Shown here in pieces: positions 1-8,169 of a stretch of 18,845 bases of DNA (position 1 is its first letter; every line of letters begins with the position of its first letter). The translations under genes were made by a program, and so were the position numbers. The stretch comes from a bacterium. GTDB lineage: Bacteria; Patescibacteria; Dojkabacteria; SC72. The notes under the pieces were generated by a model. That model was given only the letters and a program-made list of their open reading frames with translations, made no database searches and was not told where the DNA came from. Where the stretch lies: assembly GCA_029553845.1 (NCBI GenBank), contig JAKPKF010000055.1, positions 1-18,845 on the forward strand. Direction: 5' to 3'.

Positions 1-1629
1 AGTAGGAAATGGTACTTGGTTAGTTCTGTACAATCCCATCATTATCATTCGTGCTGACCACCAAAAAATGATATCTCTTGCATGAATCATTATCTGTGTA
101 GGGTAGTATTTCTTGTAATCATCTCCATCTGGTCCTCCTAGAGTAGAGTAAGGCAATTGTCCTGAACTAAACCATGTGTCAAAGACATCTGTTTCTGCTT
201 CCCAACCATCTCCAGGATTATCTTCTCCTAGCTTAATCTCACCAGTTCCATTCGCTTTCTTTCCTGTTTCATTTTCATAGTCTGCTACACTTTTTCCTTT
301 ATTTTCATTTAACCAGTCATACAGTTCTTTTCCCCCATTATACCAAACAGGAATTCTCTGTCCCCACCATAACTGTCGAGATATACACCAAGGTTGAATA
401 TTTTCAAAGAAAAATTCCAATGCCTTCTGTTGCCCAAAAGGTATCACTTTAATTTCCTCGGATTTGATCGCACCTAGAGCTTTCTGTGCTAAGGTTTCTA
501 CATTTAGATACCACTGATTTGAGATGATTGGCTCTATTGGAGTCTTACATCTCTCACATATTGATACTTCGTGTTTAATATTTTCAATTTTCTCTAGTAA
601 TCCTAAATCTTCTAACTCTTCACAAAGAGCTTTTGAACATTCTACTGTTGTCATTCCCTTAAATCTCTCTGGTATATTTCCAGTCATCTTTCCTTCGGAA
701 TCTATTACATTTTCAATTTCCAGTCCGTGTTTCTTACCAATTTCAAAGTCAACAGGGGAGTGAGCAGGGGTAACCTTTACAGCTCCTGTGCCTAGCTCCA
801 TATCTACTTCCTCATCACCAATAACCGGAATTTCTCTACTTGCAATTGGCAAAAGAAGTTTTTTACCAATATATTTACTGTATCTTTCATCTTTAGGATT
901 AACTGCAACGGCAGTATCTCCAAGCATCGTTTCTGGACGAGTAGTAGCAACAGTTATCCCATCTTTCCCGTTTCCAACTACAAATGGATATCTAATATAT
1001 GCGAAAATTCCTCTTCTTTCTTCATGTTCAGTATCTATATCCGCTAGTGCTGTTTTACAATTAGGACATTGGTTTACAATTCTCTTGTCTCTGTAAACAA
1101 GCCCCTCTTCATACATCTTGTAGAAAGTGTCGTAAACAATTTTTGTTAATTTAGGATCTAATGTAAAAAATTCCCTGCTGTAATCTGCTGAAAGACCAAT
1201 TCTTTTTTCTTGTCTTCTGGCGTTATCTGCATTCTCTATACAGAAATCATAACATCTTTTGTAGAATTCATCTCTGCCAATATCCCACTTACTTTCTCCT
1301 TTTGACTCAAGAATTTTTGTAAATGCTGTTTCTGTTTGTATTCCAGCATGATCTTTGCCTGGAACAAGAAGAGTAGGATGGTTTGTCATCCTCATATATC
1401 TTGCCAATATGTCATGGTATGAATATCCGCACATATGGCCTAAATGAAGGTTACCATTTGCATTAGGAGGAGGTAGTACAATCGTAAATGGTTTTTTAAT
1501 ATCTCTGCTTTTTTCTTGAAAATACTTCTCTACTACTTCGGGGTTAGCTAGCTTGCTCTCTTCCCACATTTGAAAGATTTTTTCTTCAATATCCTGAGAT
1601 TCAAACGTTTTTGGAATATCTCTTAACAT
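1..1629 (-). CDS. valS: Valyl-tRNA synthetase, N-terminal 543 residues (cut by window edge)
   Basis: Charges tRNA-Val with valine in the cytoplasm. Translating the minus strand from the ATG at 1627-1629 gives an uninterrupted frame to the window edge. It begins MLRDIPKTFESQDIEEKIFQ and carries the class I signature as PPPNANGNLHLGH (HLGH at residues 62-65), a zinc-knuckle-like CPNCKTALAD, the editing-domain start TTRPETMLGD, TPAHSPVDFEIGKKHG, a second CERCKTPIEP and the catalytic-core WCISRQLWWGQRIP and DVFDTWFSS. The KMSKS loop, anticodon-binding domain and C-terminal coiled coil lie outside the window. In the editing site the usual AHD is AHS (Ser291), while the second Asp (Asp294) is kept. 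The gene diverges from RNase J. Its likely -10 is TGATATAAT on the minus strand at 1668-1676, giving a leader of about 30 nt with no convincing Shine-Dalgarno site. Identity is certain; only the 3' part is missing. Confidence 0.97.
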   Translation of the reverse strand, partial: MLRDIPKTFESQDIEEKIFQMWEESKLANPEVVEKYFQEKSRDIKKPFTIVLPPPNANGNLHLGHMCGYSYHDILARYMRMTNHPTLLVPGKDHAGIQTETAFTKILESKGESKWDIGRDEFYKRCYDFCIENADNARRQEKRIGLSADYSREFFTLDPKLTKIVYDTFYKMYEEGLVYRDKRIVNQCPNCKTALADIDTEHEERRGIFAYIRYPFVVGNGKDGITVATTRPETMLGDTAVAVNPKDERYSKYIGKKLLLPIASREIPVIGDEEVDMELGTGAVKVTPAHSPVDFEIGKKHGLEIENVIDSEGKMTGNIPERFKGMTTVECSKALCEELEDLGLLEKIENIKHEVSICERCKTPIEPIISNQWYLNVETLAQKALGAIKSEEIKVIPFGQQKALEFFFENIQPWCISRQLWWGQRIPVWYNGGKELYDWLNENKGKSVADYENETGKKANGTGEIKLGEDNPGDGWEAETDVFDTWFSSGQLPYSTLGGPDGDDYKKYYPTQIMIHARDIIFWWSARMIMMGLYRTNQVPFPT

Positions 1630-1664
1630 GTTATTACTCTTACTAATATTGTATTAAAGGCTTT

Positions 1665-1700
1665 CCCATTATATCACATCCAAATATCTGATATAATGGG
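1665..1700. promoter_or_regulatory. Mirror-image divergent promoter between valS and RNase J
   Basis: A perfect 12-bp inverted repeat, CCCATTATATCA (1665-1676) and TGATATAATGGG (1689-1700), is separated by 12 bp. Each arm reads outward as an extended -10 element, TGATATAAT followed by GGG: TATAAT at 1692-1697 on plus for RNase J and at 1668-1673 on minus for valS. The plus -10 ends 7 nt before the ATG at 1705. No good -35 is seen for either, and each would overlap the opposite -10. Function is inferred from position and consensus. Confidence 0.7.
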
Positions 1701-1704
1701 CTAT

Positions 1705-3387
1705 ATGAAAGAAAATAGTAAAGAATTTCTCAAATTATGTACACTTTCTGGAACAGCAGAAATCGGAAGAAATTGTAATTTTGTAGAATATGGTGATGAA
1801 ATTGTGATGATAGATGCCGGATATGCATTCCCAGGACACGAGATGTACGGAATCGATTATTTAATTCCCAATGTTAGTTACCTAAAAAAGAATAAAGAAA
1901 AAGTTAAGGCCATACTCATAACCCATGGTCATCTTGATCATACTGGTGCACTGAAATGGATACTTCCAGAACTTGGATACCCTCCTGTATATGCTGGAGG
2001 ATTTGCCAAAGCCCTCATTGAAGTAAAGATGAAGGAGTACAAAATGGAAAACAAGGTCAAAATTATTAGTGTAGACAGAAAATCTACCATAAATATTGGA
2101 AGAAATTTCAAAGCTACCTTTATTGGGATTAATCACAGTATTCCAGATGCCTTTTCAATCTTTTTAGAATCTCCAAGAGGAAATATGTTTTTCTCAGGTG
2201 ATTACAAAATCGATATGTCTCCTGCGAATGAACCTCAAACAGATTATGAGAAATTGAGACAATTAAGAGGGAAAATAGACTTAGCTTTAATGGAAAGTAC
2301 GAATGCTTCCAACCCTGGCAAAGCACCCTCTGAGACTGAAATATTCCAAAACTTAGGAGAGATAATCTCCCAACAGAAGGGCAGAGTAATTGTGGCAGCT
2401 TTTTCTTCTCTAATTACTCGTCTTTACTCTCTTGTAGAGGTTGCCAAAAGAACAAACAGAAAGATAGTTCTCTCGGGAAAGAGTTTAGAACAGTCAATAG
2501 ATATTGCAAGACAAAAGAATTACATAAAAATAGATGATAATCTCATTGTTAAAGAGAGGAATATGTCAAAATATCCAGACAATGAACTTCTTTTGCTTTG
2601 TACTGGAAGTCAAGCTGAGCGGTTTGCTGCTTTAAACAGAATATCTCTCAATGAGCATAAGTTCATAAAGATTAAAAAGGGTGACTTCGTCATAATGTCT
2701 TCTTCTGAAATTCCAGAGAATATTAGTAGTATAGAAAAGATGACAGATAGATTAATTGGCTTAGGTGCAGATTTAATTAAAGATAGTATAGAGTTAAAGA
2801 TTCATTCTACTGGTCATGGAAATCAAGAAGATATGAAGATGATGTACAACCTCATACAACCTAAATATATAATGCCAATACACGGTCCTCTTACATTCAG
2901 ATATTTCAACAAGCAGAATTTCGTAAGATGGGGAGTTGATGAAAAGAACATTTTTCTTACAGATGATGGGCAGACATGGCTTTTCAATGGTTACTCATGG
3001 AGTAGAGGTAAAAAGATAGAATCTAAGCCAATCCTCATTGATGGACTTGGAGTAGGAGATATCGGAGATATTGTACTTAAAGACAGAAAACAGCTTTCTT
3101 CGTATGGAATCTTTGCTGTAATTTTAAATATTAGCTCCAAAAACAAAAAAATAATTGGAAGACCAAGATTCATCTCTAGAGGATTCATATATATGAAAGG
3201 CTCAAGAGAGCTTCTTCAAGAAATAGAGAACCTTGTAATGGATATTCATAGAGATTGGCTAAACAAATCACAAAGAGAAAAAGTATTTAAAGATGAGGAG
3301 CTACGAGAGAAGATAGAGAAGGAGCTTTCCAAACTCATATATAAACGAACAGAAAGAGAACCAATTATCCTAACAGCTATCATTTAA
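1705..3387 (+). CDS. rnj: Ribonuclease J (metallo-beta-lactamase/beta-CASP RNase)
   Basis: RNase J family enzymes combine endonuclease and 5'-3' exonuclease activity and mature or degrade mRNA and rRNA. The 560-residue protein shows the family motifs in order: HGHLDHTGAL (zinc ligands His74, His76, Asp78, His79), His144 in NHSIPDAF, Asp166 in FSGDYKID, the beta-CASP CTGSQAERFAALNRI, HSTGHGNQED (His367, His371) and MPIHGP (His393). The C-terminal domain starts near LIDGLGVGDIGDIVLKDR. Length is normal for the family. I chose ATG 1705 rather than ATG 1696 because 1696 lies inside the -10 box TATAAT (1692-1697); from that box, transcription should begin at or next to 1705, giving a leaderless mRNA. 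It is the first gene of a plus-strand block, 29 nt before the FtsA-like gene, which has its own -10. Confidence 0.95.
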   Translation: MKENSKEFLKLCTLSGTAEIGRNCNFVEYGDEIVMIDAGYAFPGHEMYGIDYLIPNVSYLKKNKEKVKAILITHGHLDHTGALKWILPELGYPPVYAGGFAKALIEVKMKEYKMENKVKIISVDRKSTINIGRNFKATFIGINHSIPDAFSIFLESPRGNMFFSGDYKIDMSPANEPQTDYEKLRQLRGKIDLALMESTNASNPGKAPSETEIFQNLGEIISQQKGRVIVAAFSSLITRLYSLVEVAKRTNRKIVLSGKSLEQSIDIARQKNYIKIDDNLIVKERNMSKYPDNELLLLCTGSQAERFAALNRISLNEHKFIKIKKGDFVIMSSSEIPENISSIEKMTDRLIGLGADLIKDSIELKIHSTGHGNQEDMKMMYNLIQPKYIMPIHGPLTFRYFNKQNFVRWGVDEKNIFLTDDGQTWLFNGYSWSRGKKIESKPILIDGLGVGDIGDIVLKDRKQLSSYGIFAVILNISSKNKKIIGRPRFISRGFIYMKGSRELLQEIENLVMDIHRDWLNKSQREKVFKDEELREKIEKELSKLIYKRTEREPIILTAII

Positions 3388-3400
3388 ATACCTGCAAATA

Positions 3401-3409
3401 TGTTATACT
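3401..3409 (+). promoter_or_regulatory. Extended -10 of the FtsA-like gene (leaderless type)
   Basis: TGTTATACT, an extended -10 (TGN then TATACT at 3404-3409), ends 7 nt before the ATG at 3417, so the predicted transcript starts at or within a base or two of the start codon. The same 9-mer recurs at 15849-15857. Confidence 0.55.
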
Positions 3410-3416
3410 TTCATAT

Positions 3417-4664
3417 ATGCTAGGACTGCCTTTTTTAAAAAATTCATCAAAAAATCTTCTCGATGGTACTACCAATTTAATTGCGTTGGACATAGGTACA
3501 GAGCAATTGAAAAGTATCCTCTTCTCGATGGGAGATATTGGAATAGATATAAAAAAAATATCTAGAATCGACCAGCAACAAAATGCAATGAACAAAGGTA
3601 TCATTACTAATCTAGATACTGTCTTAGATAATTGTCGGCTTTCTATCTCTGAATTAACCTCAAGATTAGCAGATGAAGAATTACCAAAAAATGTAGTAAT
3701 GGGAATTGCTGGAGAATATATACAGGGTGTTTCTATCATCGTAAATTATCAAAGAGAGGAAAACTACGATAGAGAGGTGACACAGAAAGAACAAAACAAG
3801 ATAATTGGACAGATTAAAGCCAAGATTGAAACAAATGGAAAAGAAGATCTTGGACAAAGAACAGGTCTGCGAAATGAAGACATAGATATACTTCACATTA
3901 CACCTACAGGATTGGAAATCGGGGGAATGCCAGTAGATTCCCTGGTCGGGTACAAAGGTAGAGAAGTAAAATTACATTTTTATGCATCCTTTGCACCAAA
4001 AACATATACTGAAGCACTAAGAAAGGTTGCTCAAGAACTTGGCCTAGAAGTAATTGGCATTGTCTCACAGCCATTTTCTGTAGCAAGAGCGTTTAGTGGT
4101 TCCTCTAATAGAGATTTTTCTGCTATCTTCATAGATATCGGTGGTGGAACAACAGATATAGCTGTAGTTGACAAGGGTAATGTAGTAGAGACCAAGATGT
4201 TTGCCTTTGGAGGAAGAACATTCACGAAAGAAATAGCAAAAGTCCTTCAGATAGATACAAGGCATGCGGAACAAAGAAAGATTAAATATGCAGAAAAAGA
4301 ATTAACAAGAGAACTTTCAAATACAATTCAAAAAATTGTATACCCTGTTTCAAAACTTTGGATGAAGACATTAAAAACAGCTCTTGCCTCTTGTGATGAT
4401 ATAGATTCCTTCCCTCCACAGATATATCTATGTGGTGGTGGTGCTCTTTTACCCGAAATGAAAGGAGCTATGCTAGAGTTCCCATGGAAAAAATATTTGC
4501 CATTTACCGTTGTTCCAAGGATTGAATTTTTCAAACCAGATAGATTGGACAAAATAGTAGATAATAGTGGGGAATTGAAGCATGTTTTCGACATTACCCC
4601 TGCTTCCCTTACGAAGTTTGCATATGATTTAGAAATAAGTAAGAATAGGAATATAAAGATATAA
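3417..4664 (+). CDS. ftsA: FtsA-like actin-fold ATPase
   Basis: FtsA is the actin homologue that tethers FtsZ to the membrane during division; PilM, which works with type IV pilus proteins, is a relative. The 415-residue protein has the actin-fold signatures: phosphate-1 loop ALDIGTEQLKS (Asp25), the NKGIITNLD segment, an SHS2/1C subdomain with PVDSLVGYKGREVKLHF, phosphate-2 loop FIDIGGGTTDIAVV (Asp240, GGGTTD at 242-247), FGGRTFTKEIAKVL, and the adenosine motif YLCGGGALLPEMKG (Cys339 onward). The 1C insert and length fit FtsA better than PilM, which is typically shorter. I see no clear C-terminal amphipathic membrane-targeting helix, so membrane attachment may be supplied by the downstream single-pass protein, whose ATG overlaps this stop codon by one base (TAATG). 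No ftsZ is in the window. Family assignment is firm, the division role is inferred. Confidence 0.8.
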   Translation: MLGLPFLKNSSKNLLDGTTNLIALDIGTEQLKSILFSMGDIGIDIKKISRIDQQQNAMNKGIITNLDTVLDNCRLSISELTSRLADEELPKNVVMGIAGEYIQGVSIIVNYQREENYDREVTQKEQNKIIGQIKAKIETNGKEDLGQRTGLRNEDIDILHITPTGLEIGGMPVDSLVGYKGREVKLHFYASFAPKTYTEALRKVAQELGLEVIGIVSQPFSVARAFSGSSNRDFSAIFIDIGGGTTDIAVVDKGNVVETKMFAFGGRTFTKEIAKVLQIDTRHAEQRKIKYAEKELTRELSNTIQKIVYPVSKLWMKTLKTALASCDDIDSFPPQIYLCGGGALLPEMKGAMLEFPWKKYLPFTVVPRIEFFKPDRLDKIVDNSGELKHVFDITPASLTKFAYDLEISKNRNIKI

Positions 4665-6496
4665 TGGATGAAATAAAGAAAAATACAAAATTAGTAATTG
4701 GAAGAGATGACGAATTAACAGATGTCGTTACTGGAATTCTTGAGGCTGAAACTGAAAGAGTCATACTTACCTTCGCAGACGAAAGTGATCTACTCATAAG
4801 TCCAATCAATCTTTCTGTTCTCCAAGAGACCGCAGATGAGGCAGAAAAAGTTCTTGTAGCACAAATAATTAAAAATCCAACTGGTCTAAGAAATTCCTCC
4901 ATTGCCGGATTAACCACAACAGATTCTCCCAATAATCCTACAGAGGAAATGTGGATAGAAGCTGAGGAGAAGAAAATAGCTAGACTTGCTCCAAAGCCAA
5001 AAGATAAGCCTCTTGAGAAAAAAGAGGATTTACCCGAAGAGAAAAGTGCATCTACATTTGAGAAAAAAATAAACGATGCAATACAAAGAAGTAGGGAAGG
5101 AATTGCTACAAAAGCAGTTGAGAAAAATGTTCAGAAAGAGGGAGTGTTTCTTGCTTTAGATGAAGATTTACCTACAGAAGCACCAGAGAATATAGAAGAT
5201 GTCCCAATTAAATTTGAAGATTTCCCAGAAGAGACTATCACTCCAAAACCGCTCTTAAAGAAAGGTTTCAAATTACCAACTGTAAACTTCAAAGCTTTTT
5301 GGCCATTCAAGAAAGGTACTGGAATATCTACGCCTACTGGTATTAAAAAATATCTTCCAATCGGTATCCTATCCCTTATCTTAGTCACAATCCTCGCCGC
5401 AATCATATATATACAGACTGTTCCTTTTGTTAAGGTTGCAGTATATGTGGAATCCAAGGAGGTAAGCATAGAGAAAATCTTTGTAGGAGATGAAAATATT
5501 AAACAGATAGATTTTGACAATTTAAAAATTCCAATAAAGGTTGAGTCAGTAGAAAAAGACAGATCCTCTACCATAAAAGCTACAGGTAAAGCATACACAG
5601 GAGAAAAAGCTACGGGAAAAGTACAGCTTGTAGGTACGACTTCGTGTACACAAGCAATTGCCTTGCCTGCAGGACAGATTCTTTTATCTTCGGAAAAAGT
5701 ATTTACTCTAGATAGTGCAACAACGGTTCCTTGTCCTGGATATATAGAAGCCAGTGTACATGCAAGAGATTTCGGAACAGAGTACAATCTTAAAGCTAAT
5801 TCAAGTTTTGTAGTGCAAGGCCATTTAGATACAGAACTTTTTGGTTACAATCCAAGTGCACTTACTGGAGGAACCAAACAGGAATATACAGTACTTTCTC
5901 AAAGCGATGTCGATTCTGGAACTGAAACTTTAAAGAGTGAGGCAGGGCTAGAAGCTGAAAATGAATTGAGGGATGCTTCAAATGAGTGGAGCATAATCGA
6001 GGATTCAATCAAGAGTGAAGTTGTAAAAGATAGTATAAAAACTAGTGTTGCAGTTGGTGCAGCAGGTAGCGATGTAGACCTTTCGTTAAAGATTAAAAGC
6101 TCTGCTACATACTACTTAACAGAGGGTTTTGACGAAGGGATTTCTGACTTGCTGACAAAAGAAGCTCTGGAGAAGAATTTGTTTGAAAGTGACAGTAATC
6201 TAGAGCTTGGTTTAAGCGATAGTATAGAGAAGACAATCTCTGTGGTAGAAGATAGTAAAAATGGTGTTAAGATTAAGTTGGTAGCAAAAGGAAATGTAAG
6301 TCCTAAGGTAAACAAGGAAGAAATAATAAATACACTCAAGGAGATGAAGTGGGAAGAGGGATTAGAATATCTTCAAACATTACATTTCTCTGACAAAAGG
6401 ATATCTGCTAGTTTCTTCCCAAAAAATATTCTCTCCAAATATCCTTACTTTCCTAAGAGACGGGGAGGAATAATTGTTGAGATATACAATATATAA
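4664..6496 (+). CDS. Single-pass membrane protein with large extracytoplasmic region, partner of FtsA-like protein
   Basis: 610 residues, function unknown. Residues 1-75 form a small folded domain (starts around GRDDELTDVVTGILEAETERV) that resembles, from memory, the N-terminal module of CPR proteins often labelled baseplate J-like. A charged, Lys/Glu/Pro-rich linker runs to about residue 228. One strong transmembrane helix lies at about 231-253 (LPIGILSLILVTILAAIIYIQ). The remaining 350 residues are extracytoplasmic and appear beta-rich, with the segment GKAYTGEKATGKVQLVGTT, a CTQA/CPGY cysteine pair and acidic stretches. No enzyme motif is seen. The start overlaps the FtsA-like stop by one base, implying translational coupling; the nearest purine-rich element, AGGA, is 13 nt upstream, which is weak. 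The topology suggests a link between a cytoplasmic actin-like protein and the cell surface. That role is inference. Confidence 0.6.
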   Translation: MDEIKKNTKLVIGRDDELTDVVTGILEAETERVILTFADESDLLISPINLSVLQETADEAEKVLVAQIIKNPTGLRNSSIAGLTTTDSPNNPTEEMWIEAEEKKIARLAPKPKDKPLEKKEDLPEEKSASTFEKKINDAIQRSREGIATKAVEKNVQKEGVFLALDEDLPTEAPENIEDVPIKFEDFPEETITPKPLLKKGFKLPTVNFKAFWPFKKGTGISTPTGIKKYLPIGILSLILVTILAAIIYIQTVPFVKVAVYVESKEVSIEKIFVGDENIKQIDFDNLKIPIKVESVEKDRSSTIKATGKAYTGEKATGKVQLVGTTSCTQAIALPAGQILLSSEKVFTLDSATTVPCPGYIEASVHARDFGTEYNLKANSSFVVQGHLDTELFGYNPSALTGGTKQEYTVLSQSDVDSGTETLKSEAGLEAENELRDASNEWSIIEDSIKSEVVKDSIKTSVAVGAAGSDVDLSLKIKSSATYYLTEGFDEGISDLLTKEALEKNLFESDSNLELGLSDSIEKTISVVEDSKNGVKIKLVAKGNVSPKVNKEEIINTLKEMKWEEGLEYLQTLHFSDKRISASFFPKNILSKYPYFPKRRGGIIVEIYNI

Positions 6497-6520
6497 AGCC
6501 TTTATTTTGCCATTATTTCC

Positions 6521-6529
6521 TGATAGAAT
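6521..6529 (+). promoter_or_regulatory. Extended -10 of the tRNA-Arg/tRNA-Ser pair
   Basis: TGATAGAAT, an extended -10, ends 13 nt before the tRNA-Arg acceptor stem, so transcription would start around 6536 and leave a short 5' leader for RNase P. It is one of six TGATANAAT elements in the window. Confidence 0.5.
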
Positions 6530-6542
6530 TGCGTTGTTATAT

Positions 6543-6619
6543 GTACCTGTAGCTCAATAGGATAGAGCAATTGCCTTCTAAGCAGTAGGTTGTCGGTTCG
6601 AGTCCGGCCAGGTACGCCA
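6543..6619 (+). tRNA. tRNA-Arg (anticodon UCU)
   Basis: Acceptor stem GTACCTG (6543-6549) pairs with CAGGTAC (6609-6615), followed by discriminator G and an encoded CCA. The D-stem is GCTC/GAGC. The anticodon stem ATTGC/GCAGT encloses the loop CTTCTAA with anticodon TCT. The T-arm is GTCGG-TTCGAGT-CCGGC. All arms fold with standard or G-U pairs. It is 3 nt upstream of tRNA-Ser and probably co-transcribed. Confidence 0.96.
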
Positions 6620-6622
6620 TAA

Positions 6623-6712
6623 GGAGAGATGCCTGAGTGGTCGAAAGGACACGCTTGGAGAGCGTGCGTATGAGAAATCATACCATGGGTTCGAATCCCA
6701 TTCTCTCCGCCA
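6623..6712 (+). tRNA. tRNA-Ser (anticodon GGA)
   Basis: Acceptor GGAGAGA (6623-6629) pairs with TCTCTCC (6702-6708), then discriminator G and encoded CCA. The anticodon stem CACGC/GCGTG holds the loop TTGGAGA, anticodon GGA. A long class II variable arm (about CGTATGA-GAAA-TCATAC) and T-arm ATGGG-TTCGAAT-CCCAT confirm a serine tRNA. It is convergent with the membrane protein ending at 6756; no hairpin terminator is visible between them. Confidence 0.96.
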
Positions 6713-6755
6713 GAACACAAACACGCCATAACAAAAAACAAACCCATGGGAGATA

Positions 6756-8147
6756 TTAGAAAAGAAGTAAAAGCAATAAAAACAAAAGCATAATCCCCTG
6801 TGGAAGAGAAAAGGTGTAGTGATCAAAAGATATCAAAACAAAAATACATACCAATACCAACACACCAAACAGTGTAATCTTTACAATATTCTTTCTACAT
6901 ACATCTACCAACAACCACATATACAATCCAAAACCAATTAATCCCAATTCTGAGAAAATTAACAAAAAGAAATTGTGTACCGGTTGAAGAAGCAAAACAT
7001 TATTTACACTCCTTGGAACATCCCCCTCCATTCCTTTTACAAAATTACCAATACCAATTCCCGACAACCAATTTTCCTTAATAACCCTTAGGCTAGATCT
7101 CACTAACTTTACCCTGTCCTCCCAACTTGTATCTCCAGAAGAGAAAAGATTAACAAATCTCTCGAAAAAAAGTGGAAGTGAAAAAACAAACAACTTACCC
7201 TTAATAATCTTTGCTCCAAAATAGACAATTAGGACTAGAACTGCTAGCAATATGGATACCCTTGAGAATGTAAAAAGTAGAGAAGTGAAAGATAAAAGAA
7301 GCAAAATATATGGAAGAATTTTAAACCTCCCTTTTTCATGATTAATAAATGTAAGCGCAAGTAATATATTGAAGAGTAAATACCCGGCCAAGAGATTTGG
7401 ATGAGGAAAAGTTCCATATACTCTCAAAAATACCTCACCTCCCAAGGTTACAAAGCTAGAACCTTGCATACCACTTACTACTTGAGATTCTCCTAAGAAA
7501 CCAAGCCCGAGAGAACTTCCTCCTGTAAATTGTAATATCCCAATAATTCCTTGTATTAAAACAGATATTACAGAAACCACAAGCAACGGTTCTAAATATT
7601 TCTTCTTTCCTTCTTTAAAGAATTCAAGAAGGGAAAGAAAACCCAATATATAGAGAATTAATCTGGCAGAGTTTAAGAAAGACAGAGGGTCATTTAATAG
7701 AACATTCTGAAGCCAAAGGAAAACAACAAACAATGGAAGAACAATCCCATATCTTTTAAATATATCTACAAACCATTGCCATCCATTATGTAGTAAAGAA
7801 GCTAATAAGAGCAGGACAACCCCTAAATCAAGAATTGAAAGAGTAGGGACAAGATAGTTAACATACACACCCTCTACATATGGACTATACAGTAGTATAT
7901 CGTTACCAAATATTTGAACACTCTGTGGAATCTGGAAGGTTATGTTAAATGGTAGAATAATTAATATATACAGGAAAGAGGAAAGAAATATGTTTTTGCT
8001 AAAGAAATAGAAACAGAAGAGTAAAATAAGTGAAGAAAGAATTGTAATTAATCGCAGGGGATTCTCACTACAAAAGAATAAAGATAACAAAATACCAAAA
8101 AGGATTACAATACCAAGAAAAATATAATCTTTTGAAATCTTCTTCAT
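6756..8147 (-). CDS. O-antigen ligase / Wzy-type polytopic membrane protein
   Basis: Members of the O-antigen ligase/polymerase family (Wzy_C) join or polymerise undecaprenyl-linked glycans on the outer face of the membrane. The 463-residue protein is almost wholly hydrophobic with about 11-12 predicted helices. It carries the family hallmarks RVYGTFPHPNLLAGYLLF (Arg242, His249), LLFTFSRVSILLA, and PVHNFFLLIFSELGLIGF (His391) after a loop with WLSGIGIGNF. The protein ends in a run of leucines. It follows jag by 22 nt on the same strand, but has its own -10 (TACAAT on minus at 8154-8159) placed 6 nt before the ATG, so it is probably also transcribed separately as a leaderless message. The substrate cannot be told; in a CPR cell it may be an S-layer or surface glycan, or a protein O-glycosylation donor. 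Confidence 0.85.
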   Translation of the reverse strand: MKKISKDYIFLGIVILFGILLSLFFCSENPLRLITILSSLILLFCFYFFSKNIFLSSFLYILIILPFNITFQIPQSVQIFGNDILLYSPYVEGVYVNYLVPTLSILDLGVVLLLLASLLHNGWQWFVDIFKRYGIVLPLFVVFLWLQNVLLNDPLSFLNSARLILYILGFLSLLEFFKEGKKKYLEPLLVVSVISVLIQGIIGILQFTGGSSLGLGFLGESQVVSGMQGSSFVTLGGEVFLRVYGTFPHPNLLAGYLLFNILLALTFINHEKGRFKILPYILLLLSFTSLLFTFSRVSILLAVLVLIVYFGAKIIKGKLFVFSLPLFFERFVNLFSSGDTSWEDRVKLVRSSLRVIKENWLSGIGIGNFVKGMEGDVPRSVNNVLLLQPVHNFFLLIFSELGLIGFGLYMWLLVDVCRKNIVKITLFGVLVLVCIFVLISFDHYTFSLPQGIMLLFLLLLLLF

Positions 8148-8151
8148 TATT

Positions 8152-8169
8152 CGATTGTATCAACAATCG
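8152..8169 (-). promoter_or_regulatory. Promoter of the ligase-like gene, overlapped by an inverted repeat
   Basis: On the minus strand TGATACAAT (8154-8162) is an extended -10 ending 6 nt before the ATG at 8147. It sits inside a perfect 7-bp inverted repeat, CGATTGT (8152-8158) and ACAATCG (8163-8169), with a 4-nt centre. The repeat abuts the jag stop codon. It could be an operator over the -10 or a weak 3' hairpin of jag. Confidence 0.5.

Noticed and set aside
524..1096. Plus-strand open frames of 79 and 102 codons at the left end
   Set aside because: They are antisense to the valS frame, low in complexity (Ser/Ile/Pro-rich) and match no family.
1696..1704. ATG at 1696 as start of RNase J
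   Set aside because: It lies inside the TATAAT -10 element, upstream of the predicted transcript start.
5131..5787. 218-codon minus-strand open frame inside the 610-residue membrane protein gene
   Set aside because: Long, but antisense to a frame with clear domain structure and coupled start; composition is that of a reverse-strand shadow.
6502..6826. Minus-strand open frames containing phrases such as GENGIRTHG and RTWPDSNRQP
   Set aside because: These are the well-known spurious translations of the tRNA genes (here tRNA-Ser and tRNA-Arg) on the reverse strand, a common database artefact.
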